From assembly GCA_900549445.1 (NCBI GenBank), contig UROS01000016.1, positions 1-22,146 on the forward strand: 22,146 nt of DNA. Direction: 5' to 3'. The DNA is from an uncultured Porphyromonadaceae bacterium. GTDB lineage: Bacteria; Bacteroidota; Bacteroidia; Bacteroidales; Muribaculaceae. The notes beneath the pieces are model-generated. The model saw only the letters and a list, made by a program, of their open reading frames with translations. It did no database searches and had not been told where the DNA came from. This document shows, piece by piece, positions 6,869-14,518 of this stretch; positions within the stretch are counted from its first letter, which is position 1, and every line of letters begins with the position of its first letter. The position numbers and the translations under genes are program-made.

Positions 6869-7237
6869 TTATACCCCTCCCCGGCACGCAGACCTTGGGC
6901 GCATGGTAATAAACGGGTCAGCTGCAAAATCCGGTTGAAATGTTGAGAAGCCACACGGATGTAAAATCAGCGGCAGAGCCGCTATTTTTTACCATTGCCG
7001 TCCGATAAAAATTTTTGAGGCGGCCTAAAAATGAAGCCGCGGAGCCTACCCGATCCATCATTTTTTTACTGAGGGAGCTTGTAAAATGAAAAAACATGCC
7101 CGAGCACCGTAAATTCAGCGTTCGAGCCATGCTTCTTCGCGATATTTGAGTTTTATTGTTTACATTGACCCCGGTTCCTCTCGTTGGCGTTAGATTGGTT
7201 TCTCTGCATTTCTCTGCCGGACGGCGGGGCGGGACGT
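6869..7237. other. Intergenic stretch with no supported gene; two GC-rich hairpins
   Basis: About 370 bases lie between the tRNA terminator and the end of the ligase gene. The interval holds a terminator-like hairpin at 6969-6990 and a second hairpin GCGGC/GCCGC at 7020-7040. The rest is A/T-rich with no recognisable coding. A 70-codon minus-strand open frame (6918-7130) runs through both hairpins and has no family features. The ligase operon ends at 7238 without a clear terminator of its own. Confidence 0.5.
6969..6990 (+). terminator. Orphan intrinsic terminator downstream of tRNA-Arg
   Basis: AGCGGC (6969-6974), loop AGA, GCCGCT (6978-6983), then A and six T (6985-6990) make a compact rho-independent terminator. 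It is 100 bases past the tRNA terminator, so it is either a back-up for read-through or the end of a short unannotated transcript. Confidence 0.6.
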
Positions 7238-8896
7238 TCAGTGCTGGTAGAGGTAGCGCTTGATTGAGCGTTTGGGGGTCTTTTCGAATTCTTCGGAGAA
7301 GAGTTTGTAGTCGGATATCTTGCTGTAGGAGGGGAGGGTTTCGTTGAGCGCATCGATGTTTTTGCGCATCTGCTCGCCTATCTGCTCCATGGAGAGTCCC
7401 TGGCGGGTGGCGTTTTCGAAATCAGGGTAGATGAGGGCCATAAGTTTGCCTCCCTTGTCGACGATGAGAGATTCAGCCACGTAAGGCATGTTGTTGAGCG
7501 GCTGTTCGATTTCTTCGGGGTAGATGTTCTGGCCCGACGGTCCGAGAATCATGCTCTTGTCGCGGCCGCGTATGTAGAGGAAGCCGTCGGAATCTGTCTG
7601 GCAGATGTCGCCGGTGTTCATCCAGCCGTCGGAATCGAAAGCCGAGGTCGTGGCGTCGGGATTTTTATAATATCCTTTCATTACGTTGTCGCCTTTCACC
7701 CAGAGCACGCCGGGCGTTTTTTCGGGGTCGGGGGAATCAATGCGCATTTTCATGCGGTCGACGATTCTGCCGCATGCTCCGGGACGGTTTTCATCCCAGG
7801 GGGCGTATGCAATCAGCGGGCCGCACTCTGTCATGCCGTAACCTACGGTGTAGGGGAAGCGGATATGGCGCAGGAACCGTTCCACGTCTCTGTTGAGGCC
7901 AGCTCCGCCTATTATGAGTTCCCGGAGATTTCCGCCGAAGGCCTCGATGAGTTTTGTCCGTATGCGGGCTTCAAGACGCTCGTCGACAAACGGCAGGTGC
8001 ATCAGAATTTTCATCAGCGGCTTCTCGAGCATCGGGAATACTTTCGTCTTTACGATCTTTTCGATAATGAGCGGAACAGCCACAATAAGCTTCGGCCGGA
8101 CACTTGCAAAGGCCTCCATGATGATTCTCGGCGAGGGAACGCGGGTGAGGAAATATATATGGCATCCCTTTACGAAGGGGTGGAGTAGTTCTACGGTGAA
8201 TCCGAACATGTGGGCGAGCGGGAGCATGCACACCATGTCGTCGCCCGGTTTCAGGAAGCCGAGTCCGTCGATGGAATACTGTATGTTGGACCAGATTGAC
8301 CGGTACGACAGCATTACCCCTTTAGAGAATCCCATTGAGCCGGAGGTGTAGTTGATGAGGCAGAGGTCGTCGGGATTGCGCGGTGAATAGCGGATGTCGT
8401 CGGGTGTGAAGCGCTCGGGATACCGCTGGCCGAACAGTCTGTTGAGATTTTCGCGGGCTTCGGTCAGTTTTCTGTCGCGCGACAGCAGTAAGGAGTAGTC
8501 GTTGATCAGAACCGCTCCTTCGAGTTTTGTGAGGCTCGAGGGGTCGAGATTTTCCCAGGTCGAGGAGTCGACGAAAAGCAGGCGCGCTTCCGAGTGATTT
8601 ACGAGGTGATGTACGTTGTCGGCCTTGAAATCGTGGAGAATCGGCACTGCCACGATGCCGTAGGTAATCGAGGCAATGGCGGCGATAGCCCAGTGGGCGC
8701 AGTTTCGCCCGCACAGGGCTACCTTGTCGCCCGGTTTCAGTCCGGCGTTTTCAAAAAGCAGATGCAGTTTGGCAATTTTGCGTGCGACGTCGCGGTACTG
8801 GAACGACTCTCCCTGAAAGTCGGTCATGGCGGTGAGCCCCCAGTTGTTGCGGATGGTTTGCTCAATGTATGATATGAGGTTGTCCTGATGTTCCAT
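7238..8896 (-). CDS. AMP-dependent acyl-CoA synthetase/ligase
   Basis: A 552-residue adenylate-forming enzyme, close in length to bacterial long-chain fatty acyl-CoA ligases. Visible motifs: the P-loop-like YTSGSMGFSKG (183-193), YGMTECGP (353-360), NTGD (427-430), GRDKSMI (444-450) and a C-terminal PKRSIKRYLY with the probable catalytic Lys546. It should activate a carboxylic acid with ATP to an acyl-adenylate and pass it to CoA or a carrier; the acid, probably a fatty acid, cannot be read from the sequence. The loop TSGSMGFSKG departs from the usual TSGTTGxPKG by lacking the second Thr and the Pro. The start is 35 bases after the PAS gene stop, so the two form an operon driven from 9341-9372. 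No signal peptide is seen. Confidence 0.92.
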   Translation of the reverse strand: MEHQDNLISYIEQTIRNNWGLTAMTDFQGESFQYRDVARKIAKLHLLFENAGLKPGDKVALCGRNCAHWAIAAIASITYGIVAVPILHDFKADNVHHLVNHSEARLLFVDSSTWENLDPSSLTKLEGAVLINDYSLLLSRDRKLTEARENLNRLFGQRYPERFTPDDIRYSPRNPDDLCLINYTSGSMGFSKGVMLSYRSIWSNIQYSIDGLGFLKPGDDMVCMLPLAHMFGFTVELLHPFVKGCHIYFLTRVPSPRIIMEAFASVRPKLIVAVPLIIEKIVKTKVFPMLEKPLMKILMHLPFVDERLEARIRTKLIEAFGGNLRELIIGGAGLNRDVERFLRHIRFPYTVGYGMTECGPLIAYAPWDENRPGACGRIVDRMKMRIDSPDPEKTPGVLWVKGDNVMKGYYKNPDATTSAFDSDGWMNTGDICQTDSDGFLYIRGRDKSMILGPSGQNIYPEEIEQPLNNMPYVAESLIVDKGGKLMALIYPDFENATRQGLSMEQIGEQMRKNIDALNETLPSYSKISDYKLFSEEFEKTPKRSIKRYLYQH

Positions 8897-8931
8897 ATCA
8901 GTAAAATGCGGATCGGTGGGTGATTGTTCGT

Positions 8932-9285
8932 TTATTCGCGCACGTATTCCGGCATATCGTCGGGAATGACCATCGAGAGTTCGATTAATCCGCCCGTTTT
9001 GCCTCCGGAGGTGAGCCAGCGGCTTTGATAAATCATCTTGCGGATTCCGCGCTTGCGGATGGTATAAGTATTAGAGCCGCCTTCAGAAAGCAGCCTGCGT
9101 ATAATTTCCCTTGAGCGGGGCGAATGGCAGTCGAGAAGATTTGCTCCTATAAGGCGGTCGGTTCCTTCGGCGAAAGTTTCGCGCGAACGCCGGTTCATAA
9201 ATATTATCTTGCAGTCAGCATCGCATATCGTGACCGCACATTCCGGCATGTCGATCCATTCCGGAAGCATAGATTGCAGTTCCAT
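8932..9285 (-). CDS. Small stand-alone PAS-domain protein
   Basis: A 117-residue protein consisting almost only of one PAS fold. WIDMPECAVTICDADCKIIFMNRRSRETFAE (about 10-40) is the typical opening with the MN..A/F motif. LIGANLLDCHSPRSREIIRRLL follows (about 45-66), then beta strands TYTIRKRGIRKMIYQSRWL and GGLIELSMVIPDD. There is no kinase, cyclase or DNA-binding output domain, so it may act by binding a partner or a ligand; the ligand is unknown. It is the first gene of an operon with the acyl ligase, which raises the possibility that it senses an acyl or redox signal. Its promoter (9341-9372) is directly behind the stop codon of the export permease. Confidence 0.82.
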   Translation of the reverse strand: MELQSMLPEWIDMPECAVTICDADCKIIFMNRRSRETFAEGTDRLIGANLLDCHSPRSREIIRRLLSEGGSNTYTIRKRGIRKMIYQSRWLTSGGKTGGLIELSMVIPDDMPEYVRE

Positions 9286-9340
9286 ATTTCATTCAGGCTC
9301 CTCTTCGGAGATTTGTTGTAATTTTCAAGAGTTACTTACG

Positions 9341-9372
9341 CAAATGTAACCACAATTTGCGAATAATCCAAA
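9341..9372 (-). promoter_or_regulatory. Promoter of the PAS-ligase operon
   Basis: On the minus strand TTTG (9372-9369), a 20-base spacer and TACATTTG (9348-9341) match the Bacteroidota promoter pattern. The -33 element starts one base beyond the permease stop codon (9376-9374), so PAS and ligase can be expressed separately from the export operon. Confidence 0.75.
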
Positions 9373-9373
9373 A

Positions 9374-10594
9374 TCAGATTTCAACAGGAACCTTCGCAAG
9401 GGTGTCTTTATGACGCGGGAGCAGGAAATGCGTAACCACTACGGCGAGTATGAAGTATGCGCCTGAGAGAATCCACAGGTTGAGATAGTCGCTCCTGAGC
9501 TCTTCGAGAGTCGCCCCGTCGGCGAGCACACGGATGGCGCCTTCCACTCCCCACGTGGCGGGAACGCAGTCGGCGATACATTTCCAGAAGGCCGACATGG
9601 CGTAGCGCGGCCAGGTGAGACCGGAAAGGAAAAGGAAAACAAGCGAGGTGAAAACGATAACCAGCAGACAGGTTTCGCGTTCGCGGACGAACACAACGAC
9701 AGCCTGTCCCATGAAGGAGGTGGCGAGAAGCATCACGAGTATAATCGGCATATAAGACCATTCGCTCCCTACGTGGGGAAGGGCGAACATATATGGAACC
9801 ATGCGCATCACGTAGTAGCTCATCGGGAGGTAGATTACGAGATAGCATAGGGAGCGGCCGAGGACGGTGGTGACGGCGGAAGCGTCGCGGCTCAGCGGAT
9901 CGTAACCGTTGTTGCGGCGCCGGCGTTCGGCGGAGGTGCCCCCGAGCATCGCGATTCCGAGGAGCATGCTCTGCTGCAGAATCAGCACGAGTACACCCGG
10001 CATGATGAACGAGGCGAATCCCTGCGTGGGATTGCCGAGGAAATAGGATTCGGTGGCGACTTCGCCTGCCATTCCGGTGACGGTCTGACCCAGAAGACCG
10101 GTGGCATTGATCCGTTCAGCCGTAATCCGGCTCCCGAGTTCGAGCTGTACGTTTGTAAGCGCCGTAAGGAAGGCTCTGTAACGCAGAAGCAGCGACATTT
10201 CGTCGTACCATGCCACGACAGCCTGCTCACCGTTGCCGATTTTGCGGGCGTAATCGTCGGGAATCTCGAGTATGCCGTAGCATTTTTTCTCGTTCATGGC
10301 CGTGCGGGCGTCGGAGAGGTCGTTGGCGTAGCCTATGATGTCAATCTCAGGAGTGTCGTTGATGGTGCGGGCGAGTGTGCGGCTTTCGGCGGTGCGGCTG
10401 TGATCCACCACGACTACGGGGATGCTGTCTACAACCTCGGGGTTGTAAATCAGCGTGTATACGATAGGGTAGAAGAGAGGCAGACCGAAGAAAAACAGCA
10501 GAACGCCGACGTCGCTGAACACGATATGGAATTCCCTGCGCCATACGTCGTAGAGTTCATAGAACCATTTGCCGATATTTGAGATCAGTTTCAT
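9374..10594 (-). CDS. ABC-2 type transporter permease (second of pair)
   Basis: A 406-residue membrane protein of the ABC-2 permease type (YbhS/YbhR-like). A membrane helix near residues 29-50 (VLLFFFGLPLFYPIVYTLIY) is followed by a large extracytoplasmic domain (about 52-190). A cluster of about five membrane helices then begins near FIMPGVLVLILQQSMLLGIAML. The typical C-terminal ABC-2 segment LSGLTWPRYAMSAFWKCIADCVPATW lies before the last helix. It should form a heterodimeric inner-membrane channel with the permease at 10607-11761, whose stop is 12 bases upstream. The family needs a cytoplasmic ATPase subunit, and none is encoded in this operon. It is the last gene of the TolC-HlyD-permease-permease series; no terminator follows. 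Confidence 0.9.
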   Translation of the reverse strand: MKLISNIGKWFYELYDVWRREFHIVFSDVGVLLFFFGLPLFYPIVYTLIYNPEVVDSIPVVVVDHSRTAESRTLARTINDTPEIDIIGYANDLSDARTAMNEKKCYGILEIPDDYARKIGNGEQAVVAWYDEMSLLLRYRAFLTALTNVQLELGSRITAERINATGLLGQTVTGMAGEVATESYFLGNPTQGFASFIMPGVLVLILQQSMLLGIAMLGGTSAERRRRNNGYDPLSRDASAVTTVLGRSLCYLVIYLPMSYYVMRMVPYMFALPHVGSEWSYMPIILVMLLATSFMGQAVVVFVRERETCLLVIVFTSLVFLFLSGLTWPRYAMSAFWKCIADCVPATWGVEGAIRVLADGATLEELRSDYLNLWILSGAYFILAVVVTHFLLPRHKDTLAKVPVEI

Positions 10595-10606
10595 AAGGCT
10601 TCAGTT

Positions 10607-11761
10607 TTAGGGTACGTAGACCGGATTCAGCGCATGTTTTTTAAGCCTCCGGAGGCCGGTCATGGCCACAAGGGGAAATATGAGCAACGCCACGTAGTAA
10701 TAACGCGAGTAATAGATGGGTATGCCGTTGAGCGCCTGGTCGATGTAGATGAGGAAGTAGTAGCGGATGGGAATCAGATAACTGAAGATACCGACGGCTC
10801 CGTACATTGACGGGACGGGATATGAGAAGGCTCCGATGGAGAAACTCAGGATGCCCACGAGCGAACATATGCTCGCGGCAAGACGCAGGTTCGGCAGCAG
10901 TTCGCAGATAAAGAGTGCGAACGACTGGCAGCCAATTACCAGCAGAACCATGGCGAAAATGATGTGGAGCGGATGGTTGAGCAGCGGGAAATGGAGAAAT
11001 CCGTAGAACACGGCCTGCATGGCTACCCCTACAGCGGTGAAAATCAGAGTCTGCGGAAGCAGTTTTCCGGCAACAGCGACCGCGATGTTTCCGTTGGCCG
11101 CGGCAAGCCACTCGACGGAGGTTCCGGTTTTCATTTCATGGCATACGGAGAAAACCGTCATGAGCATTATTACGAGTGCCAGCAGGCATGGCAGGAATGA
11201 ATTGCAGAGATAGATCGAATAGTTTGTCCAGGGATTTCCTATGGGATGATCCTGGACAACTACCGGCTGGATGAGGCTTCCGGCGGCGGCGTCGCTTATT
11301 CCGGCACTCACGAGCGAAGTCATCACGATTCCTCCTTTTGTGCTGACGGCTATTGTCTTGAATCCTTTAAACGCGAGCGATCCGGGAATGAAGACCGAAA
11401 GGTCGGAGTAGAAGGCCAGCGAGGGATTGCGGCCCGACAGGGCATCTTCCTGAAAATTCTCGGGGATGAGGAAAAAACCGTAGATTTCTCCGGCCTTTAC
11501 CTTGTCGAGGGCCTTGCTGTAGCTTTCGTAGTCGGATACTATGTCTACAAGCTCCGTGGCGCCGAGATTGCGTGTGATGGTGCGCGACATCGACGAATGG
11601 TCGAGGTCAACCATTCCGGCAGGAACTTTCAGCGGCAGGCCCTTGTCCATAAGATTGAGGAAAAAGAACGTCACACCTATGGGCACGAGAAGCATCATGA
11701 ACAGATACATCTTGCGGCTCCAGAGCTGACGGATTCCTCGTTTTAACGATGCGGCAAACAT
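10607..11761 (-). CDS. ABC-2 type transporter permease (first of pair)
   Basis: A 384-residue permease with the same plan as its partner: an N-terminal helix (YLFMMLLVPIGVTFFFLNL, about 19-37), an extracytoplasmic domain (about 40-185), then five to six membrane helices starting at NSFLPCLLALVIMLMTVFSV. The segment SIGAFSYPVPSMYGAVGIFSYLIPIRYY precedes the last helix, as in ABC-2 exporters. The extracytoplasmic domain contains GEIYGFFLIPENFQEDALSG, matching KCYGILEIPDDYARKIGNG in the partner, so the two are paralogues. It starts 13 bases after the HlyD gene. Substrates of such systems include drugs and lipophilic compounds; none can be assigned here. Confidence 0.9.
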   Translation of the reverse strand: MFAASLKRGIRQLWSRKMYLFMMLLVPIGVTFFFLNLMDKGLPLKVPAGMVDLDHSSMSRTITRNLGATELVDIVSDYESYSKALDKVKAGEIYGFFLIPENFQEDALSGRNPSLAFYSDLSVFIPGSLAFKGFKTIAVSTKGGIVMTSLVSAGISDAAAGSLIQPVVVQDHPIGNPWTNYSIYLCNSFLPCLLALVIMLMTVFSVCHEMKTGTSVEWLAAANGNIAVAVAGKLLPQTLIFTAVGVAMQAVFYGFLHFPLLNHPLHIIFAMVLLVIGCQSFALFICELLPNLRLAASICSLVGILSFSIGAFSYPVPSMYGAVGIFSYLIPIRYYFLIYIDQALNGIPIYYSRYYYVALLIFPLVAMTGLRRLKKHALNPVYVP

Positions 11762-11774
11762 ACTTATTCGTAAA

Positions 11775-12788
11775 TTATTTCTTAAAATATACGGCGGTCA
11801 TTCCCGGGCGGAGCTGCGGGAGTTTCTCTTCCGGACGGGCTTTTACCTCAAAGGTGCGGCTGTCCCATTGTCCGGTGGATTTAGTGGCTCTCCAGGTGGC
11901 GTAGGTGCCGAGATCGCGCACGTAGTATATCCTGGCTTTCACTTTCTTCTTGTCGAGTGCGGGCAGCATGACCTCGATTTCGCCGCCGAGGGGCATTTCG
12001 TTGAGAAGTTCCTCGCGTACGTTGAAAGTAATCCATTTGTCGTCGATTTTCAGGAGCGACATAATGGGGGAACCCATTCCCACGAGTTCGCTTTCCTGAG
12101 GATAGATCTGATCAATCTGCCCGTCGCAGGGTGCGATGAGATACTGGTCTTCGAGGAGACTCTGCACTTCGGCAACGCCGCCCTGGGCAGCATTTACCAT
12201 AGCGGCTGCGGCTTCCTTGTCCTCGCGCTGGGCGCCTTCACGAGCGAGGCTGAGCTGGCTGCGGGCTGCCTTCTCGCCGGCAACGTCAGCGTCGTAAGCC
12301 GCCTTTGCTTCGTCGCGCTTCTGCTCGGAAATCACGCCCTGGCTGAAGAGCGACTCCATGCGGTCGTAGGTCTTTTTTGCGATGTTTGAAGCGGCTTCAG
12401 CCTGCGACAGCAGATCCTGAGCCGACTGTATAATCTGGCTCCGGGTGCCGGCGTCGACTTTCCGGTCGGCTGCGGCCGCCACGTTTTTCATGCTTTCAGC
12501 CTGCATGAGGCGGGCTTCGGCGAGCGAGGAGTGGATGTGGACGAGCGTGTCGCCCGCCTTTACCATATTGCCTTCCGAAACGAATATTTCGGTTACTCTT
12601 CCGGGCAGTTTTCCCGAAATCCTGACAGAGGTAGCGTCGGCCTGACCCTCTACGATGTCGTCGGGTTTGTCGAGCACACAGAATCCGATTATGGCAAGTA
12701 TGATGCATGCTACGACTATGATGCCGAGCGCAGTCATCAGAACGATGTTTTCGCGCGTCTCAGCGCTCTGTTTAGTTTCTTCAGCCAT
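11775..12788 (-). CDS. HlyD-family periplasmic adaptor (membrane fusion protein)
   Basis: A 337-residue protein with one N-terminal membrane anchor (residues about 15-38), then a first lipoyl half (VRISGKLPGRVTEIFVSEGNMVKAGDTLVHI). A long alpha-helical hairpin (about 90-205, rich in Ala, Glu and Gln) follows, then the second lipoyl half (YLIAPCDGQIDQIYPQESELVGMGSPIMSL) and a beta-barrel domain ending RPGMTAVYFKK. It would link the inner-membrane permeases to the TolC channel across the periplasm. It resembles YbhG/EmrA-type adaptors. It sits 49 bases after the TolC gene and 13 bases before the first permease, with no internal promoter seen, so one transcript likely covers all four genes. Confidence 0.93.
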   Translation of the reverse strand: MAEETKQSAETRENIVLMTALGIIVVACIILAIIGFCVLDKPDDIVEGQADATSVRISGKLPGRVTEIFVSEGNMVKAGDTLVHIHSSLAEARLMQAESMKNVAAAADRKVDAGTRSQIIQSAQDLLSQAEAASNIAKKTYDRMESLFSQGVISEQKRDEAKAAYDADVAGEKAARSQLSLAREGAQREDKEAAAAMVNAAQGGVAEVQSLLEDQYLIAPCDGQIDQIYPQESELVGMGSPIMSLLKIDDKWITFNVREELLNEMPLGGEIEVMLPALDKKKVKARIYYVRDLGTYATWRATKSTGQWDSRTFEVKARPEEKLPQLRPGMTAVYFKK

Positions 12789-12837
12789 AGTGTTGTATAG
12801 TGTTAAGCGTGAGGTAATAATTTAATTCAGAAAAGAT

Positions 12838-14307
12838 TTAATAATCGAGGGTGCCGAGCACCTTGGAGAGGTAAACGTCGCACAGACATACGTCGATTCG
12901 TGCGTCGATGTTTTCGGAGTTAGCCTTGAGCCAGGCGGTCTGGGCTTCCATTACGTTGTCGACGGTCATCACCCCCTCGCGGTAGCCGGTCTGGGCATCG
13001 TGGAGATTCTCGTCGGCTTTGGCGAGATTTGTTTCGGTCATACTGAAGGTCTTCATCGCCTCCTGGGTCTTGAAGGAGGCCTGACTTACCTGGAGGTCGA
13101 CCATTTCGCGGGCATCCTCCAGTTCGAGTTTCGCTATCACGGTTTCGGCTTTGGCCGCGCGGTATTTGTTGTAGTTGCCGCCCCAGTGCCAGAGGGGAAC
13201 GGTGAGCATGGCGCCGACGGAGAAAGCGCCTGAAAAGCGCTTCTTGAAGCCGTCGTACATATTGGGATTGCTGAACTCGTAGGCACCTACAAGGGCCAGG
13301 TTGGGGAGCATCGACGAAAGAGCCAGTTTCTCTTTCTGACCGTAGATTTTCACACCGAGTTCGAGAGCGCGCATGTCGGCCCTGCGGTTGTAGACGTCGG
13401 CCATATTGTAGCTCTTCGCAACCGGCGATTCCATCCGCGGTCTGATGGCGTCTTCGTCGGCGAGAGTGAACACGGTGTTTACCGGAAGGCCGCAGACCTG
13501 GGCGAGCACCATGCGCGAGAGCACGAGTCCGTTGTCGACCTTGGTCTGATCGATCTGGGCGGAGTTAAGTTTCACCTCAACCGAAAGCAGGTCGGCGCGG
13601 GTGGCCACGCCGGCTTTAATCATAGCGTTGACGTTGTTGCGGAGGGTGTCGAGGAGATTCACGTAGCTGTCGGCGAGCTTCTTCTTGGCCTTGAGGGAGA
13701 CCACCTGCCAGTATGCGGCGTCGACGGCATATACGATATCCTGGGCGGCATTGCTTTTCAACTCGGTCTGCAGCTGCTCGTTGAGCCGCGCCATCTTGTT
13801 GAGCGCCACAATTTTGCCACCCATGTAGATGGGCTGGGTAAGGGTTACGGCACCGAAAAACACGTTGTGGATGTCGTAAGTCATGGCGTCTTTCGGAATC
13901 AGAGCCACCTGATCGGGGATATATTGTCCGTCGGGGCCCTTAACCGGCTCTCCGGTCACGGGGTTCTTCACAACTGAAAACTGATAGCTCTGCGACTGCA
14001 GGTCGAAATTCTTTACCGGTAGCAGCTGGTCGGAATCGAAAACCGAAATCTTCTTAGAGTTATACATATAACCGCCGGCGAAATCGATGGCAGGCAGATA
14101 AGCGGCAAACGCTTCGTCTTTAGTGTAGCCGGCAGCTTTTACACGTTCCGACTGCATCCTGAGCTTCTTATTGTTGTTGAGCGCCATAGAACGGCACGAA
14201 TCGAGGGATACAACGCCGGATCCTCCCGGTGCCACCGAGTAGTCCTGCGCGAAAGCCGAAAGCCCGAATATGGCTGTCAAACAGATGATTAAACGTCGTA
14301 GGGACAT
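12838..14307 (-). CDS. TolC-family outer-membrane efflux protein
   Basis: A 489-residue protein with a Sec signal peptide (MSLRRLIICLTAIFGLSAFA, cleavage expected after residue 20). The mature part has the two tandem outer-membrane efflux repeats of TolC proteins: a helical repeat opening VVSLDSCRSMALNNNKKLRMQ and a second containing ADMRALELGVKIYGQKEKLALSSMLPNLALVGAYEF. Other parts are GAMLTVPLWHWGGNYNKYRAAKAE and the final GYREGVMTVDNVMEAQTAWLKA. It should form a trimeric beta-barrel with a periplasmic tunnel. It is the promoter-proximal gene of the export operon; a -7 element lies at 14361-14368. It contains an inserted loop around residues 80-130 with VTGEPVKGPDGQYIPDQ, which is common in Bacteroidota members. 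Confidence 0.94.
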   Translation of the reverse strand: MSLRRLIICLTAIFGLSAFAQDYSVAPGGSGVVSLDSCRSMALNNNKKLRMQSERVKAAGYTKDEAFAAYLPAIDFAGGYMYNSKKISVFDSDQLLPVKNFDLQSQSYQFSVVKNPVTGEPVKGPDGQYIPDQVALIPKDAMTYDIHNVFFGAVTLTQPIYMGGKIVALNKMARLNEQLQTELKSNAAQDIVYAVDAAYWQVVSLKAKKKLADSYVNLLDTLRNNVNAMIKAGVATRADLLSVEVKLNSAQIDQTKVDNGLVLSRMVLAQVCGLPVNTVFTLADEDAIRPRMESPVAKSYNMADVYNRRADMRALELGVKIYGQKEKLALSSMLPNLALVGAYEFSNPNMYDGFKKRFSGAFSVGAMLTVPLWHWGGNYNKYRAAKAETVIAKLELEDAREMVDLQVSQASFKTQEAMKTFSMTETNLAKADENLHDAQTGYREGVMTVDNVMEAQTAWLKANSENIDARIDVCLCDVYLSKVLGTLDY

Positions 14308-14360
14308 AATATAACAAAGGATTAAAAACGTGAGAGGGTCGGATTTCTTTTATCTGACTG

Positions 14361-14368
14361 CAAATATA
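14361..14368 (-). promoter_or_regulatory. Candidate -7 element of the export operon
   Basis: The minus strand reads TATATTTG, a full TAnnTTTG match, about 54 bases upstream of the TolC start. No TTG lies at the expected -33 distance, so regulation by an activator is possible, but this rests on half a promoter. Confidence 0.5.
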
Positions 14369-14421
14369 ACCCCTATAATCTATAAATAGTTGAATTTTTT
14401 AACGAAAAAATTGGTTATGAA

Positions 14422-14440
14422 CAGACCTATTTATGGTCTG
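14422..14440. promoter_or_regulatory. Inverted repeat between divergent TolC and glycosyltransferase genes
   Basis: CAGACC (14422-14427) and GGTCTG (14435-14440) are perfect reverse complements around TATTTAT. A few bases on, GCCGA-TT-TCGGC (14454-14465) is another short palindrome. They lie in the 211-base divergent intergenic region and could be operator sites; no regulator gene is adjacent. Confidence 0.3.
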
Positions 14441-14518
14441 AAAGTCGGATTGGCCGATTTCGGCTCATTTTGCAATAAGTGAGGATGAGCGGGCGTTAAA
14501 ATAAAAAAAGCATTCTCC

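Noticed and set aside
6918..7130. A 70-codon minus-strand open frame in the gap after the tRNA
   Set aside because: It runs through both GC hairpins of the intergenic region, has no domain or signal, and has no promoter match; it may belong to a repeat but is not supported as a gene.
7199..7218. Direct repeat TCTCTGC with a 3-base spacer after the ligase gene
   Set aside because: Too short and not associated with any hairpin or mobile feature; expected by chance.
6750..7240. Possible integration site next to the tRNA
   Set aside because: No integrase gene and no direct repeat of the tRNA 3' end were seen within the window.
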